Positions 26,321 through 39,195 of a stretch of DNA of 64,000 nt are shown piece by piece. Each line of letters opens with the position of its first letter. The first letter of the stretch is position 1. A program made the position numbers and the translations under genes. Source of the stretch: Shewanella sp. NFH-SH190041 (GTDB lineage Bacteria > Pseudomonadota > Gammaproteobacteria > Enterobacterales > Shewanellaceae); contig NZ_AP026070.1 of assembly GCF_024363255.1 (NCBI RefSeq), positions 2,170,001-2,234,000 of the forward strand, in the 5' to 3' direction. A model generated the notes under the pieces. It searched no databases and had not been told where the DNA came from. It worked only from the letters and a program-made list of their open reading frames with translations.

Positions 26321-27667
26321 ATGGCATCCTTGCCCTCTCAGCAACGCGCTGGTTGGTTGTTGCTGTTACTCACGCTCTTTTATGGGCAGACTTTTGTCGG
26401 CCGGCAGATCCTCGCAGTCATGATTGAGCCGGTAAAACAAGAATTTGCCGCCACTGATGCCCAAATGGGGCTGGTGTCCGGCCTCGCCTTTGCCGGGGTA
26501 TTTGCCCTGCTAGCCTTACCGGCCGGACGACTTGCCGATCGCAGTCACCGGCCCAGACTACTCGCCGCCAGTGCTCTGCTTTGGTCCTTATCTACCCTGC
26601 TTTGTGGGATGGCGGAAGGTTTTATCGCTCTGGTACTGTTTCGAATGTTGGTGGCAGTAGCCGAAGTGCCGGTAGCATCAGCCTCTATTTCTCTGATCTC
26701 TGATGCCTACCCGGCCAGTAAGCGGGCCTTTGCCATTAGCCGCTTTTCCTCCGCGGCAACCTTCTCAGCGGTGATCGCCTTAAGTCTTGGCGCAATGCTG
26801 ATTGACACCTTGGGCTGGCGCTACAGTTTTATGCTTATCGCAGTACTGACCTTGCCCTTGGTGATATTGATCCTGACGCTAAAAGAATCCCGCCCGGCAC
26901 CAACTGTGGCTACAGAGATAACAGAGACAACACATGGGGCGGCAAATCCGTCGCAAGCCACGACTTGGCAAAGCAGTCTGTTGTTACTGTGGCAACTGCC
27001 TAGCGTTAAAGCCATTATTCTCGCCAGTGCGCTGGCAACCATGGGCTCAAATGCCTATGCCATGTGGAATGCCGCCTTTTTAATCCGCTCTCACGGTTTA
27101 ACTTTGCAACAAGCCGGACTCTTGGCCGGAGTCATTGCCGGGGGCGCATCGGCAGCAGGCATGCTGATGGGGGGCTATTTGGCTGATCGCCGCCATGGCA
27201 TGGGCAATCCCCTCAGCTTAGCCATTTGGGGACATCTGCTTGGGTTAAGCTGCCTGATCTTATACCTGCTTTGGCCCAGTGAAATGAAAATTGAGCTGTT
27301 GGGTATGCCAATTCCTGCTGCCATGCTGGCCTGTGCACTAGCGGGATTTTTCTCTGTCTTCTGGGTTGGCCCCAGCTTTGCCCAATTAACCCAGCGGGTG
27401 CCGGCTAATCTCCGCGCAACCGCCGTTGCGCTGCAAACCATGCTGGTGACTTTACTCGGGATCGGTGCAGGTCCATTTCTTGCTGGAATGCTGAGTGACT
27501 GGCTCACGCCTTCATTTGGTATTGATGCCCTGCGTTATGCGCTGATCCTTACCAACAGCTGCATTCTTATCTCGGTATTACTACTTTGGCGGGTTAATCA
27601 ACTCTCCGCCGCCGAAATGGCAGACAGTGCTCAGCAGGCGGTAATACAGCAACCATCGGCGCACTAA
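26321..27667 (+). CDS. MFS transporter, second spinster-like permease
   Basis: 448 residues, about 12 membrane segments. It shares the N-terminal signature of the permease at 10444 (GRQILAVMIEPVKQEF, MGLVSGLAF, RMLVAVAEVPVASASISL) but is clearly diverged. The ATG lies 5 bases after the aldolase stop, so it is translated from the hsaE-G-F transcript; the ribosome site GTGGA is weak. Import of a steroid or bile acid, or export of an intermediate, is likely from context only. No regulator or porin is linked to it. Confidence 0.85.
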   Translation: MASLPSQQRAGWLLLLLTLFYGQTFVGRQILAVMIEPVKQEFAATDAQMGLVSGLAFAGVFALLALPAGRLADRSHRPRLLAASALLWSLSTLLCGMAEGFIALVLFRMLVAVAEVPVASASISLISDAYPASKRAFAISRFSSAATFSAVIALSLGAMLIDTLGWRYSFMLIAVLTLPLVILILTLKESRPAPTVATEITETTHGAANPSQATTWQSSLLLLWQLPSVKAIILASALATMGSNAYAMWNAAFLIRSHGLTLQQAGLLAGVIAGGASAAGMLMGGYLADRRHGMGNPLSLAIWGHLLGLSCLILYLLWPSEMKIELLGMPIPAAMLACALAGFFSVFWVGPSFAQLTQRVPANLRATAVALQTMLVTLLGIGAGPFLAGMLSDWLTPSFGIDALRYALILTNSCILISVLLLWRVNQLSAAEMADSAQQAVIQQPSAH

Positions 27668-27815
27668 CAAGTTAACCAAGTGGGTCATGACAAGATGGCC
27701 ATAAAGTAGTCGGTGACTAAAAAATAACTCAGTGACAAATGAATATGCAACTCACAATTCGCGTTAACATGACCACAATAAACTCAGGTTTTACGGACAA
27801 TCAGGGAGAATTATT

Positions 27816-28595
27816 ATGTCCATTATTGCAGTAACCGGCAGTGCTTCTGGTATTGGTGCCGCGGTATGTCAGCAACTCATCGATAAGGGGCACACAGTGA
27901 TCGGTATTGATTTACGCACCGATCAACAATTTACCCAGGTGGCTGCTGATCTGTCACAACCCCAAGGACGACAAGCGGCCATTGAACATGTGCAATCACT
28001 GTGCAACGGACAATTAGATGGATTGGTCTGTTGTGCCGGTCTTGGTGTCACCGCCCCCAGCAGCAGTTTAATTATCGGCGTCAATTATTTCGGCGCGGCT
28101 GCATTGGTTAAGGGGTTATTGCCCCAACTGCAAAACAGCAAGCAATCAAGTGTGGTGATTATTGGCTCGGTTGCAGCCAATCAACAACTTGCCGCGCCCC
28201 ATGAAATGGCCAGCGCCATGCTTGATAATGATGAAACCCAAGCTCGCGCACTAGCAGATACCGCCCAAGCGCCACATATTGCCTATGCAGCATCAAAATA
28301 TGCTATTACTGCGTGGGCCAGAGCGGAAGCGGTAAAACAGGGCGCCGGTGGTGTGCGGATCAATATCGTTGCACCAGGCGCGGTAGAAACACCGCTGCAT
28401 AAGGCATCAAAGGAAGACCCCCGCTTTGGTGAAGCGGTACGTAATTTTGTCGCGCCGATAGGACGTGCTGGTCAACCGGCTGAGATTGCGGCTACAGTCT
28501 CCTTTTTACTGTCCACTGAGGCCAGCTTTATTACCGGCAGCGTACTATTCGTCGATGGCGGTATGGATGCCATGATGCGCAGTAAACACTTCTAG
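27816..28595 (+). CDS. hsdA: 3alpha-hydroxysteroid dehydrogenase (SDR family)
   Basis: 259 residues of the short-chain dehydrogenase family. TGSASGIGAA is the NAD motif, and SVAAN with YAASK gives the Ser-Tyr-Lys catalytic set. It follows my memory of Comamonas testosteroni HsdA over most of its length: MSII start, the short N-terminal half lacking the usual helix, DGLVCCAGLG, VNYFGA, the long insertion before YAxSK, and the C-terminal FVDGGMDAMMR. HsdA oxidises 3alpha-hydroxyl groups of bile acids and androsterone, the entry step of catabolism. GGGAG precedes the ATG. Its stop TAG is part of a CTAG at which a MITE-related sequence begins. A bidirectional terminator separates it from serS. 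Confidence 0.9.
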   Translation: MSIIAVTGSASGIGAAVCQQLIDKGHTVIGIDLRTDQQFTQVAADLSQPQGRQAAIEHVQSLCNGQLDGLVCCAGLGVTAPSSSLIIGVNYFGAAALVKGLLPQLQNSKQSSVVIIGSVAANQQLAAPHEMASAMLDNDETQARALADTAQAPHIAYAASKYAITAWARAEAVKQGAGGVRINIVAPGAVETPLHKASKEDPRFGEAVRNFVAPIGRAGQPAEIAATVSFLLSTEASFITGSVLFVDGGMDAMMRSKHF

Positions 28596-28685
28596 CGGCT
28601 GTTGAACTTGCAAGTTTATGTTCGCAGCGATTTGATACAAAGCAGCAACTTTGAGATGTCGTTGCGCGACTTGCATCGCTGAATA
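28592..28685 (+). repeat. Partial copy of the CTAG-flanked MITE family
   Basis: CTAG-CGGCTGTTGA and the following 80 bases align with the left part of the 270-bp element at 21933 (shared CAAGTTT, GCAGCGATTTGA, ACAA.GCAG, GTTGCGC). The right end is missing. The opening CTAG includes the stop codon of hsdA. Confidence 0.65.
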
Positions 28686-28686
28686 C

Positions 28687-28722
28687 AAAAATCCCCCGCA
28701 TTGTGTCTTGCGAGGGATTTTT
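28687..28722. terminator. Bidirectional terminator between hsdA and serS
   Basis: AAAAATCCCCCGC (28687-28699) pairs with 28710-28722 with one mismatch, loop of 10, T run on both strands. It serves the convergent hsdA and serS genes. Confidence 0.9.
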
Positions 28723-28779
28723 TCGTTACTTGCCTACACTCAGCAGGCTAACTCCCAACCGTTATCAGTACGCGACTGA

Positions 28780-30066
<1,287 letters not shown>

Positions 30067-30081
30067 TTATTTTCTTAATAG

Positions 30082-30456
30082 TTAAACGCGAGAAAAGACC
30101 AATTGCTGCCCCAGATAAACCACAAAAAAGCAGATCATCAGGTTCAGCACCACGTTGAGGCCGGCTTTGAGCCATTCACCATCCTGTAGCAACAGCATGG
30201 TCTCGTTGGAGAAAGTTGAAAACGTCGTTAAGGCGCCCAAGAACCCAACACCAATCATCGCTTTGAGCTCAGGACTGAGGTGACTGACTTGTCCTAGTGC
30301 ATAGACGACTCCCATAATAAAGGAGCCCAACACATTGACCAACAGTGTACCAAAAGGAAAACCGGTGCCAAGCACTTGTATCATAAATATTGAGATCAGA
30401 TAACGGCAAACGGCACCCGCGGCGCCGCCCATTGCAACAAATAAGATATCACTCAT
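30082..30456 (-). CDS. crcB: Fluoride ion channel CrcB (Fluc)
   Basis: 124 residues with four hydrophobic segments. [10 protein letters not shown] near the N-terminus, [11 protein letters not shown], and [15 protein letters not shown] are the Fluc signatures, with the central Asn and the TTFS phenylalanine track. It forms a dual-topology dimer that expels fluoride across the inner membrane. Its start overlaps the rarA end by 8 bases. No fluoride riboswitch is recognisable because it is inside an operon. Confidence 0.96.
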   Translation of the reverse strand: MSDILFVAMGGAAGAVCRYLISIFMIQVLGTGFPFGTLLVNVLGSFIMGVVYALGQVSHLSPELKAMIGVGFLGALTTFSTFSNETMLLLQDGEWLKAGLNVVLNLMICFFVVYLGQQLVFSRV

Positions 30457-31780
30457 AGCGTTTGTTCCCGCTGAGCATATCGAGCTCAGCTAATTGGGCC
30501 AGCTTATCTTTGATCCTTTTTTCAAATCCCCGTTCAGTGGGGAAATAGAAGCGACTGTCCTTGAGTGGCGCAGGAAAATAATTTTCACCTATCGCATAAG
30601 CGTTAGGCTCATCATGGGCATAGCGATAACCTTCACCATAACCCAAATTTTGCATCAGCCCAGTCGGGGCATTACGCAGATGATTGGGCACAGGTTGATT
30701 ACCACTTTCTCGAGCAAGTAGCCGAGCAGCCTTGAAAGCTGTGTATACCGCATTACTCTTAGGGGCACTGGCCAAATAAAGAATCGCTTGAGCAATCGCC
30801 CGCTCCCCTTCTGCAGGCCCCACCCGATGAAAGCACTCCCAAGCATTCAGAGCAACTGTCATCGCCTGAGGATCGGCATTACCAATATCCTCTGAAGCCA
30901 CCGCCAACAAACGACGAGCAACATAAAGTGGATCGCCGCCCCCTTCTAAAATACGACAATACCAATACAAGGCCGCATCCGGTGCCGAGCCACGAATGGA
31001 TTTATGCACCGCAGAAATCAAATCATAATACTGATCACCGTTTTTATCGTACCCGGCCATCTGTTGGCCTGCGACCTGTGTCAGCATCTTTGCGGTAAAA
31101 CTGCCACCATCGGGCACCATGTCACTCATCAGCTCAAGCAGGTTCAGCGATTTGCGGCCATCACCATCACAAATATCTGCCAGTTGGGATAACACATCAT
31201 CGCTGATCTGCAACTGACGCTGCCCCAGCCCTCGCTCTGAGTCAGTCAGTGCCTGACGGACAATCTGACAGATCTCATGCTTCTCCAGTTTATGGATAAG
31301 ATACACCCGGGCACGGGACAGTAACGCATTATTGATTTCAAATGAGGGATTTTCTGTGGTGGCTCCAATAAAAATCACAGTGCCATCTTCAATAAATGGC
31401 AGAAAAGCATCCTGCTGACTCTTATTGAATCGGTGCACTTCATCAACAAACAGCAAAGTACGTTGACCACGGGCCTGAGCGACCGCTTTGGCCTGCTCAA
31501 TGGCAGCGCGGATTTCCTTCACCCCGGAGGTCACAGCCGAAATCCGCTCCACATGAGCATTAGTACAATTGGCCACTAACTCAGCTAAGGTTGTTTTACC
31601 TGTGCCAGGAGGCCCCCATAGCAACATGGAATGAGCCCGACCGGCCTCAAGTGCTTGACGCAAGGGCTGACCTTCGCCAAGCAAATGCGCCTGACCGATA
31701 TACTCCGACAAATCACGTGGCCGCATACGCGCGGCCAGTGGCCGAAAATCAGGCGCAAAATCAAAACTCAAACTGCTCAC
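30449..31780 (-). CDS. rarA: Replication-associated recombination protein A (MgsA/RarA)
   Basis: 443 residues, AAA+ ATPase related to clamp loaders. Walker A GPPGTGKT is at 56-63 and Walker B FVDEVHRF near 111-118; the C-terminal half carries the tetramerisation region typical of RarA. It acts at stalled replication forks. The start codon is GTG (31778-31780), three bases after the lolA stop; a GGGGAA is just upstream. lolA-rarA-crcB-serS run in one direction with almost no spacing. Confidence 0.96.
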   Translation of the reverse strand: MSSLSFDFAPDFRPLAARMRPRDLSEYIGQAHLLGEGQPLRQALEAGRAHSMLLWGPPGTGKTTLAELVANCTNAHVERISAVTSGVKEIRAAIEQAKAVAQARGQRTLLFVDEVHRFNKSQQDAFLPFIEDGTVIFIGATTENPSFEINNALLSRARVYLIHKLEKHEICQIVRQALTDSERGLGQRQLQISDDVLSQLADICDGDGRKSLNLLELMSDMVPDGGSFTAKMLTQVAGQQMAGYDKNGDQYYDLISAVHKSIRGSAPDAALYWYCRILEGGGDPLYVARRLLAVASEDIGNADPQAMTVALNAWECFHRVGPAEGERAIAQAILYLASAPKSNAVYTAFKAARLLARESGNQPVPNHLRNAPTGLMQNLGYGEGYRYAHDEPNAYAIGENYFPAPLKDSRFYFPTERGFEKRIKDKLAQLAELDMLSGNKRYE

Positions 31781-31783
31781 ACA

Positions 31784-32404
31784 TTATTCCCCGGTGCGCT
31801 GATCATCCACATCCACATTCTCAGGCACGGTAAATTTAAACAGGGCGTCATCCTTGGCATCCAACGCCCGCTGTCCTTTGAGTTTGAAACGACTGTCATT
31901 TCCCTGACTGTCACGAATACTAAACGTGCTCAGGGTTTGCCCCTTAAAACAAACATCAACGCCAACCACCTGACTGTCCAGCTGCTTGGGTTTGATATGA
32001 TAACACTCACCGTCACGGGTCACGTTATAGTTTTGCCAAGTCTTAGCATCCCGGTGAACCAGCAAAGCAATGGGCGATGCCGCAATCACATCCTTCATAT
32101 CCATTACCGTCACTTCTTCAGCAAACGGATTGTATACCCAGACATCTTTACCATCAGCCACAATTAAGGATTCATCTGGCTCAGTTAAATGCCAATACAA
32201 GCGATTGGGATAGGCCAGTGCAATCACCCCACTCCCCTGTTGAATCTCCTTATGGTTGACATCGGTCACCTGCTGCTGAAAGTCTGCTGTCATTCCATTT
32301 AAATGAATCAATTGTTGTTTCAGCTGATCGGCATCATTGGCCATGGCCGCTGTACTGAGCAAGGCTGACAGCCCCAATACCGACAACCTAATAATTTGTT
32401 TCAT
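31784..32404 (-). CDS. lolA: Outer-membrane lipoprotein carrier protein LolA
   Basis: 206 residues from the chosen start. A signal peptide (MKQIIRLSVLGLSALLSTAAMA) precedes the mature protein, which shuttles lipoproteins through the periplasm from LolCDE to LolB. Motifs include LNGMTADFQQQV, RLYWHLTEPDE and VWVYNPFAEEVT. The ATG at 32404 has AGGGTG 7 bases before it and is 13 bases from the ftsK stop; a longer frame reaches into ftsK and is not real. Confidence 0.96.
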   Translation of the reverse strand: MKQIIRLSVLGLSALLSTAAMANDADQLKQQLIHLNGMTADFQQQVTDVNHKEIQQGSGVIALAYPNRLYWHLTEPDESLIVADGKDVWVYNPFAEEVTVMDMKDVIAASPIALLVHRDAKTWQNYNVTRDGECYHIKPKQLDSQVVGVDVCFKGQTLSTFSIRDSQGNDSRFKLKGQRALDAKDDALFKFTVPENVDVDDQRTGE

Positions 32405-32417
32405 ACAATACACCCTG

Positions 32418-34946
32418 TTAATGCTTAGGTGGCGGAGGTGCCAGCACTTCGCGGTTACCGTTATGTCCTTGACTACTGACCACGCCCTGCAATTCCATTT
32501 GTTCGATAATGCGAGCAGCACGGTTATAGCCGATTTTAAATTTACGTTGCACACTGGAAATGGAACCACGGCGGGTTTCAGTCACAAATGCCACCGCCTC
32601 ATCATACAGTGCATCCAACTCTTCCTCCGCGTCTGCGGTTTCGCCCGGCAGCAACACCTGCTCACCATCGCTGGCTCCTTGCAGGATTTCATCTATGTAT
32701 TGAGGTTTACCACGGGCATGCCAGTCAGCTACCACTTTGTGAACTTCATGATCATCAATAAAGGCGCCGTGAACTCGAATAGGAATACTTGTACCAGGCG
32801 GCAGATATAACATATCCCCCATCCCAAGCAACGTTTCTGCGCCCATCTGATCCAAAATGGTTCTGGAATCAATTTTGGACGATACCTGAAAAGCAATCCG
32901 CGTTGGAATGTTGGCCTTGATAAGGCCGGTAATCACATCCACAGAGGGGCGCTGAGTCGCCAGAATTAAATGGATGCCTGCGGCGCGGGCTTTCTGCGCA
33001 ATACGCGATATCAGCTCTTCAACTTTCTTACCGACAATCATAATCATGTCAGCGAACTCATCCACAACCACCACAATAGATGGCAATTTATCCAATTCAG
33101 GAGCTTCAGGTGCCATGCTGTCGCTAGACTTCCACAATGGATCCAGAATCGGTTGGCCCGCGGCTTTCGCATCGGCAATTTTAGCGTTATAACCTTTAAG
33201 GTTACGCACACCAAGGGCTGACATCAGTTTATAGCGACGCTCCATTTCGCCGACACACCAGCGCAGCGCATTGGCAGCCTCTTTCATGTCAGTCACCACC
33301 TCACATAGCAGATGGGGAATGCCTTCATACACTGACAATTCCAGCATTTTCGGGTCAATCATGATAAACCGCACATCTGCTGGGGTAGATTTATACAGCA
33401 AACTGGTGATCATCACATTCACCCCAACAGACTTACCCGAGCCTGTAGTACCGGCAACCAACAGATGCGGCATTTTCCCTAAGTCCACCACCACAGGTTC
33501 ACCGGCAATATTGGCACCGAGCACCATGGCTAGGTTGGATGGGTTATCGGTAAATGCTTGGCAGTCCAGCACATCACGCATATAAACTGTTTCGCGGTAC
33601 TTATTGGGGATCTCTAACCCGACATAAGCCTTACCAGGGATAACCTCGACAACACGCACATTTTCAGCCAATAGTGAACGAGCTAAGTCTTTGGCAAGGT
33701 TTGTAATTTTTGACGCTTTTACCCCTGGCGCTAATTCCAGCTCAAAGCGCGTCACAACGGGGCCCGGAAACACCCCCATCACCTTGGCAATCACATTAAA
33801 ATCAGCCAATTTAGCCTCAACCAGCCGAGCAATATGATCTAACTCTGCTTGGGTAATGGGGTTTTTAGTCCGATGTGGAACATCCAATAAACTGATATCA
33901 GGCAACGGCGTTAATGGCTGAGTCATCACAGGTGTGCCGTCATCTAAAGTAATAATGCCATCGACTACCTTAGCCTTACTGGCATCCATACGTTTAACAG
34001 CATTCACAGCGCCTGTTGAGGCTTTAACACTAAAATCAATCTCATCCATAACCTGTTGAGATTGCACGCTGTGCTCCACTTCACTATCAGACTGTGGCTG
34101 TTGCACGTCATGCTGACTACTATTTCCTGCTGCAAATATTGCATCAGGAATATCGCTACTAGCCGCAACCGGAGCCAATGATATGCTTGGTTCAGCTCGG
34201 GATGTATCTTCAGGGGAAGACAATGGTAAATCAGCATGATGCGCCCCGTGATGCTTTTCCCGACTGGCTTTAAATTTATCAACCAAGGACATAAAGCCCC
34301 GAGTATCATCTGACTCCCTAGTATGGTTACGTAATTTAGCCGGCAATTGATATAACCAACGCGCAGCAGTAATCGTGCCCCACCCCAGCATATCAACCAC
34401 AGTGACCCAACTAATACCGGTCAACAGCGTAAATCCGGCGCAAACAAAGCACAGCAGCAACAAGGTTGTGCCCAGCACATTAAAATAAGGCAGCATGGCA
34501 GCTGAAATCACATCACCAGCGACACCACCGGCCGAAAAACCATAAATATCATTGGCATTCATACTGGCCAGTGCCGCCAAGCTCAGCACCATCAATAAAA
34601 ATCCCACCAAGCGCAATCCAACTGAGAAATAATCAACCTCAGCCAGCTTATGCAAGCGTTTAAATAACACCCAACCGGCCAGTGCTGTAACAAAAGGGAT
34701 GAAATAGGCGGTATAACCAAAAAAATAAAACAGCACATCTGCCAGCCAAGCGCCGACCGCACCGGTAAGATTATGAATGTCGCCCTGATAACTGGTTTGG
34801 CTCCAACCCGGATCAGCCGGATTAAAACTACTCAGTGCCAATAAAATAAACGTGGCCAGCATACAGCAGCACAATAAGCCGCCTTCCTGCAGACGCTGCA
34901 ATCCGGTAAGGGGCGTAACATGTTTTCCCTGAGACAAGCTAAACAT
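32418..34946 (-). CDS. ftsK: DNA translocase FtsK
   Basis: 842 residues, shorter than Escherichia coli FtsK because the linker is brief. Four or more membrane segments occupy about 20-175; an acidic/Gln-rich linker runs to about 340. The motor domain has Walker [13 protein letters not shown] at about 490-500 and Walker [13 protein letters not shown]. The C-terminal gamma winged helix (about 775-835, [22 protein letters not shown]) reads KOPS sites. It acts at the septum to clear and dimer-resolve chromosome termini. It follows lrp and precedes lolA. Confidence 0.97.
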   Translation of the reverse strand: MFSLSQGKHVTPLTGLQRLQEGGLLCCCMLATFILLALSSFNPADPGWSQTSYQGDIHNLTGAVGAWLADVLFYFFGYTAYFIPFVTALAGWVLFKRLHKLAEVDYFSVGLRLVGFLLMVLSLAALASMNANDIYGFSAGGVAGDVISAAMLPYFNVLGTTLLLLCFVCAGFTLLTGISWVTVVDMLGWGTITAARWLYQLPAKLRNHTRESDDTRGFMSLVDKFKASREKHHGAHHADLPLSSPEDTSRAEPSISLAPVAASSDIPDAIFAAGNSSQHDVQQPQSDSEVEHSVQSQQVMDEIDFSVKASTGAVNAVKRMDASKAKVVDGIITLDDGTPVMTQPLTPLPDISLLDVPHRTKNPITQAELDHIARLVEAKLADFNVIAKVMGVFPGPVVTRFELELAPGVKASKITNLAKDLARSLLAENVRVVEVIPGKAYVGLEIPNKYRETVYMRDVLDCQAFTDNPSNLAMVLGANIAGEPVVVDLGKMPHLLVAGTTGSGKSVGVNVMITSLLYKSTPADVRFIMIDPKMLELSVYEGIPHLLCEVVTDMKEAANALRWCVGEMERRYKLMSALGVRNLKGYNAKIADAKAAGQPILDPLWKSSDSMAPEAPELDKLPSIVVVVDEFADMIMIVGKKVEELISRIAQKARAAGIHLILATQRPSVDVITGLIKANIPTRIAFQVSSKIDSRTILDQMGAETLLGMGDMLYLPPGTSIPIRVHGAFIDDHEVHKVVADWHARGKPQYIDEILQGASDGEQVLLPGETADAEEELDALYDEAVAFVTETRRGSISSVQRKFKIGYNRAARIIEQMELQGVVSSQGHNGNREVLAPPPPKH

Positions 34947-35098
34947 TCCATAACTGGCATTGAAAGATTGAATAAAGATACCAGAAACTATCTGAATATG
35001 CAGCGAATAGTCGGTCTAACGGGTGAAAATTGAGACAATGTGTAACTTGGCTGAAAAGTGGATGAAAACTGGATTAATTTAGGGCAGGAATAGATGAA

Positions 35099-35124
35099 AT
35101 TAAGGGCCACTAATGGCCCTTAAT
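35099..35124 (-). terminator. Terminator hairpin after lrp
   Basis: ATTAAGGGCC (35099-35108) pairs with GGCCCTTAAT (35115-35124), 6-base loop, 9 bases after the lrp stop. Only a short T stretch follows on the minus strand. Confidence 0.65.
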
Positions 35125-35132
35125 CAAACAAC

Positions 35133-35642
35133 TCAGGCTTCAGTTTTTGGTAAAGGCTGAATCGCTACGCGGTTGGTCTGTTTAACTTCTTCCATCACTA
35201 CATAAGTGCGGGTATCAGAAACAGCCGGCAGTTTAAGCAAGGTTTCGCCAAGCAGTTTACGGTATGCCGACATATCGGATACGCGGGTTTTCAGCAGGTA
35301 ATCGAAGTCACCGGAAACCAGATGACATTCTTGAATATCATCAAGTAACTGAACTGCGCGGTTAAACTTATCAAACACTTCTGGAGTGTCACGGTTAAGT
35401 GTTATCTCAACAAAGACCAGCAGAGATGCGCCAAGGAAATGAGGGTTAACCAATGCAGTATAGCCGTTGATATATCCCTGTTTCTCCAGCCGTTTCACCC
35501 TTTCCAAACACGGGGTTGGACTCAGCCCCACCCGTTTTGATAGTTCGACGTTCGAGATGCGACCATCAATTTGTAGTTCGTTAAGAATGTTACGATCTAT
35601 CCGATCCAAGTCTTTTACAGGACTCTTTTTATTATATGGCAT
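35133..35642 (-). CDS. lrp: Leucine-responsive regulator Lrp
   Basis: 169 residues. The N-terminal helix-turn-helix (LDRIDRNILNELQIDGRISNVELSKRVGLSPTPCLERVKRL, in pieces) and the C-terminal RAM domain (GDFDYLLKTRVSDMSAYRKLL) are those of enterobacterial-type Lrp. It is a global regulator that senses leucine and alanine. It is divergent from ald, whose product consumes alanine, and Lrp is a likely regulator of the shared 180-bp spacer. Confidence 0.95.
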   Translation of the reverse strand: MPYNKKSPVKDLDRIDRNILNELQIDGRISNVELSKRVGLSPTPCLERVKRLEKQGYINGYTALVNPHFLGASLLVFVEITLNRDTPEVFDKFNRAVQLLDDIQECHLVSGDFDYLLKTRVSDMSAYRKLLGETLLKLPAVSDTRTYVVMEEVKQTNRVAIQPLPKTEA

Positions 35643-35822
35643 ATTTATTAACCTTGTTTTATCACTAAAACAACATTTTATTTCGTGCGTGTCGAATGTT
35701 CAGCAGCATTAACTGCCTGCTGAATACTATACTAGATATCCCTGAAAGAATCACCTTCAGGAAGCATAAAATAACAATTATGCCCATGATAAATGGGTTT
35801 TTTCTTGATTAGAGGCTGAAAG
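35643..35822. promoter_or_regulatory. lrp-ald divergent control region
   Basis: Two inverted repeats stand out: TTCAGCAG (35699-35706) with CTGCTGAA (35717-35724), and CCTGAA (35741-35746) with TTCAGG (35756-35761). They share the CTGAA half-site. An Lrp or other dimeric regulator site is plausible; no experiment is implied by the sequence. Confidence 0.45.
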
Positions 35823-36941
35823 ATGATCATAGGTGTACCCAAGGAAATAAAGAACCACGAATACCGTGTTGGCATGGTGCCAGCGAGCGTTCGCGAGCTC
35901 TCTTTACAGGGGCATAACGTCTTTGTAGAAACCCATGCAGGCATGGGCATCGGATTCAGTGATCAGGATTATATTGATGCTGGTGCTCAGATTTTACCCT
36001 CGGCACAAGCCGTATTTGATGCTGCAGAAATGATTATTAAGGTAAAAGAACCTCAAGCTTGTGAAAGGGCAATGTTACGTCCAGAGCAAATTCTATTTAC
36101 TTATCTGCATTTGGCACCAGACCTGCCCCAAACGCGAGAATTAATTGACAGTGGTGCTGTCTGTATTGCCTATGAAACGGTCACAGATGATAACAATGGC
36201 CTGCCATTGTTAGCACCTATGTCTGAAGTTGCCGGACGCATGTCCATCCAAGCTGGCGCGATGGCACTGGAAAAGTCTCGAGGCGGTCGCGGCGTGTTAC
36301 TTGGCGGGGTTCCCGGTGTTGAGCCTGCCAAGGTAGTGATTATCGGCGGCGGCACCGTAGGCACAAATGCGGCACAGATGGCGGTCGGTATGGGAGCAGA
36401 TGTCACGGTACTGGATCGCAGTCTCGATGCTTTACGTCGGCTCAATGTACAATTTGGTTCTCGCGTAAAAGCAGTTTATTCAACTGCAGATGCGATTGAG
36501 CGCCATGTGCTGGATGCTGACTTGGTGATTGGTGGAGTACTGATCCCAGGCGCGGCCGCCCCCAAATTAGTCACCCGCCAGATGATAAGCCAGATGAAAC
36601 CGGGCAGCGCCGTGGTTGATGTGGCAATTGATCAGGGTGGATGTGTGGCCACCTCTAAAGCAACCACCCATGAAGAGCCCACGTATTTGGTCGATAATGT
36701 TGTACATTATTGTGTCGCTAATATGCCCGGCGCAGTAGCGCGCACTTCCACTTTTGCACTCAACAATGTCACCCTGCCCTATATTTTAAAACTGGCAAAT
36801 GAAGGGTATCGAGAAGCATTGCTATCAGATCCACACCTGCTTAATGGCTTAAATGTCATGGCAGGTAAATTGACTTGTAAAGAGGTCGCTATCGCCCATC
36901 AGCTCCTCTATGCAGACCCATCTGCACTACTCGCAAGTTAA
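35823..36941 (+). CDS. ald: Alanine dehydrogenase
   Basis: 372 residues, full length. [18 protein letters not shown] is the family start; the NAD motif [20 protein letters not shown] lies near 173-192, and DVAIDQGGC and [11 protein letters not shown] follow. It converts L-alanine to pyruvate and ammonia with NAD. GAGG stands 8 bases before the ATG. It is transcribed away from lrp and ends in a terminator before trxB. Confidence 0.97.
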   Translation: MIIGVPKEIKNHEYRVGMVPASVRELSLQGHNVFVETHAGMGIGFSDQDYIDAGAQILPSAQAVFDAAEMIIKVKEPQACERAMLRPEQILFTYLHLAPDLPQTRELIDSGAVCIAYETVTDDNNGLPLLAPMSEVAGRMSIQAGAMALEKSRGGRGVLLGGVPGVEPAKVVIIGGGTVGTNAAQMAVGMGADVTVLDRSLDALRRLNVQFGSRVKAVYSTADAIERHVLDADLVIGGVLIPGAAAPKLVTRQMISQMKPGSAVVDVAIDQGGCVATSKATTHEEPTYLVDNVVHYCVANMPGAVARTSTFALNNVTLPYILKLANEGYREALLSDPHLLNGLNVMAGKLTCKEVAIAHQLLYADPSALLAS

Positions 36942-36981
36942 GTGGTAACAGATTAATCTGTACCAAGGCATATGGCCTTAG

Positions 36982-38043
<1,062 letters not shown>

Positions 38044-38072
38044 CGATTTTTACTGCATAAACCATTGTCTTT

Positions 38073-38102
38073 AAAAGCCTGTTCAGCGAACAGGCTTTTT
38101 TT
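38073..38102 (+). terminator. Terminator after trxB
   Basis: AAAAGCCTGTTC (38073-38084), 3-base loop, GAACAGGCTTTT (38088-38099), then more T. Textbook form, 30 bases after the stop. Confidence 0.93.
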
Positions 38103-38484
38103 ATTCACTTGCTACTTTATCAGTCGGTAGCAGAGGCATAGCACTTTCCTCAAACAAAATTCAGCATTCATTTGTTAGGAACACATAGATTGCCTGCCGT
38201 GGGTAATAATCTGACAGTCAATATAACCCAGACTTTTTAGCCAAACAGCTAACCTTAATACCAAGCCAAACTAAATCAACACACAGTAAAATTTAATCGA
38301 TCACTATCGTATATTTATTGAACTGATATATTTTATCTATCCACTTAAGAATATCGAGGTTAAGGCTCAAGATCTAAATTACAGGATATAACAAGCAAGA
38401 AAGAGGGAAAGAAAAAAGAAAGGGAGAGAAAAATAAGACGATTAACTTGAACAAGTGTGAAACAGTATAATAAACCCAATAACG
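38103..38484. other. Gene-free spacer between convergent trxB and rplT
   Basis: About 380 bp with no frame. It includes a nearly pure purine run of about 45 bases (38392-38436). Confidence 0.5.
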
Positions 38485-38512
38485 AAAAAAGGGACCAAAT
38501 GGTCCCTTTTTA
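38485..38512 (-). terminator. Terminator after rplT
   Basis: GGGACCA and TGGTCCC (38491-38507) with A and T runs on both sides; on the minus strand it follows the rplT stop by 20 bases. Confidence 0.9.
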
Positions 38513-38531
38513 AAGAAAAAGCCGTTGCTAA

Positions 38532-38891
38532 TTACTTAGCCAGAGCTTCTTTTGCCTTTTCAACCAGAGTAGCAAATACTACTTTGTCGAATACAGCGAT
38601 GTCTGCCAAAATCTTACGATCGATTTCGATAGAAGCCTTCTTCAGACCGTTGATAAAACGGCTGTAAGACAGACCATTTTGACGAGAAGCCGCATTGATA
38701 CGAGCAATCCACAGTTGACGGAATTGACGTTTCTTCTGACGACGGTCACGGTAAGCATATTGACCAGCTTTGGTTACAGCTTGTACTGCAACACGGTAAG
38801 TACGGCTACGAGCGCCATAATAACCTTTAGCCAGTTTCAGAACTTTCTTGTGACGAGCACGAGCGGTTACACCACGCTTAACTCTAGGCAT
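38532..38891 (-). CDS. rplT: 50S ribosomal protein L20
   Basis: 119 residues, highly basic: [20 protein letters not shown] start and [14 protein letters not shown]. It binds 23S rRNA early in 50S assembly; in E. coli it represses rpmI-rplT translation. It lies 18 bp after rpmI in the thrS-infC-rpmI-rplT operon. Confidence 0.98.
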   Translation of the reverse strand: MPRVKRGVTARARHKKVLKLAKGYYGARSRTYRVAVQAVTKAGQYAYRDRRQKKRQFRQLWIARINAASRQNGLSYSRFINGLKKASIEIDRKILADIAVFDKVVFATLVEKAKEALAK

Positions 38892-38909
38892 TTGTTATCT
38901 CTCCTTTAA

Positions 38910-39104
38910 TTAAGCGTATGGTAGTTGACGTGCAATTGCAGGCATGTCAGCTTTAGCTACTAAACATTTAGCACGCAGGTGACGCTTACGCTTGGTGCTT
39001 TTCTTGGTCAAAATGTGACGCAGGTGAGCTTGCTTACGCTTGAAACCATTAGCGGTTTTCTTGAAGCGCTTTGCAACACCGCGATCTGTTTTCATCTTAG
39101 GCAT
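38910..39104 (-). CDS. rpmI: 50S ribosomal protein L35
   Basis: 64 residues, basic: [20 protein letters not shown], then [20 protein letters not shown]. Standard L35 size. It sits between infC (91-bp gap) and rplT; the gap is where L20-responsive leader structure is expected by analogy with E. coli. Confidence 0.98.
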   Translation of the reverse strand: MPKMKTDRGVAKRFKKTANGFKRKQAHLRHILTKKSTKRKRHLRAKCLVAKADMPAIARQLPYA

Positions 39105-39195
39105 TGAAAATACTCCGCATTGGAATAGTTAATAAAACGCAAGGCGAAAAGGGCGTTGATAAAATCAACCCCCTTTTACTTTGAAGGTTGCCTTA

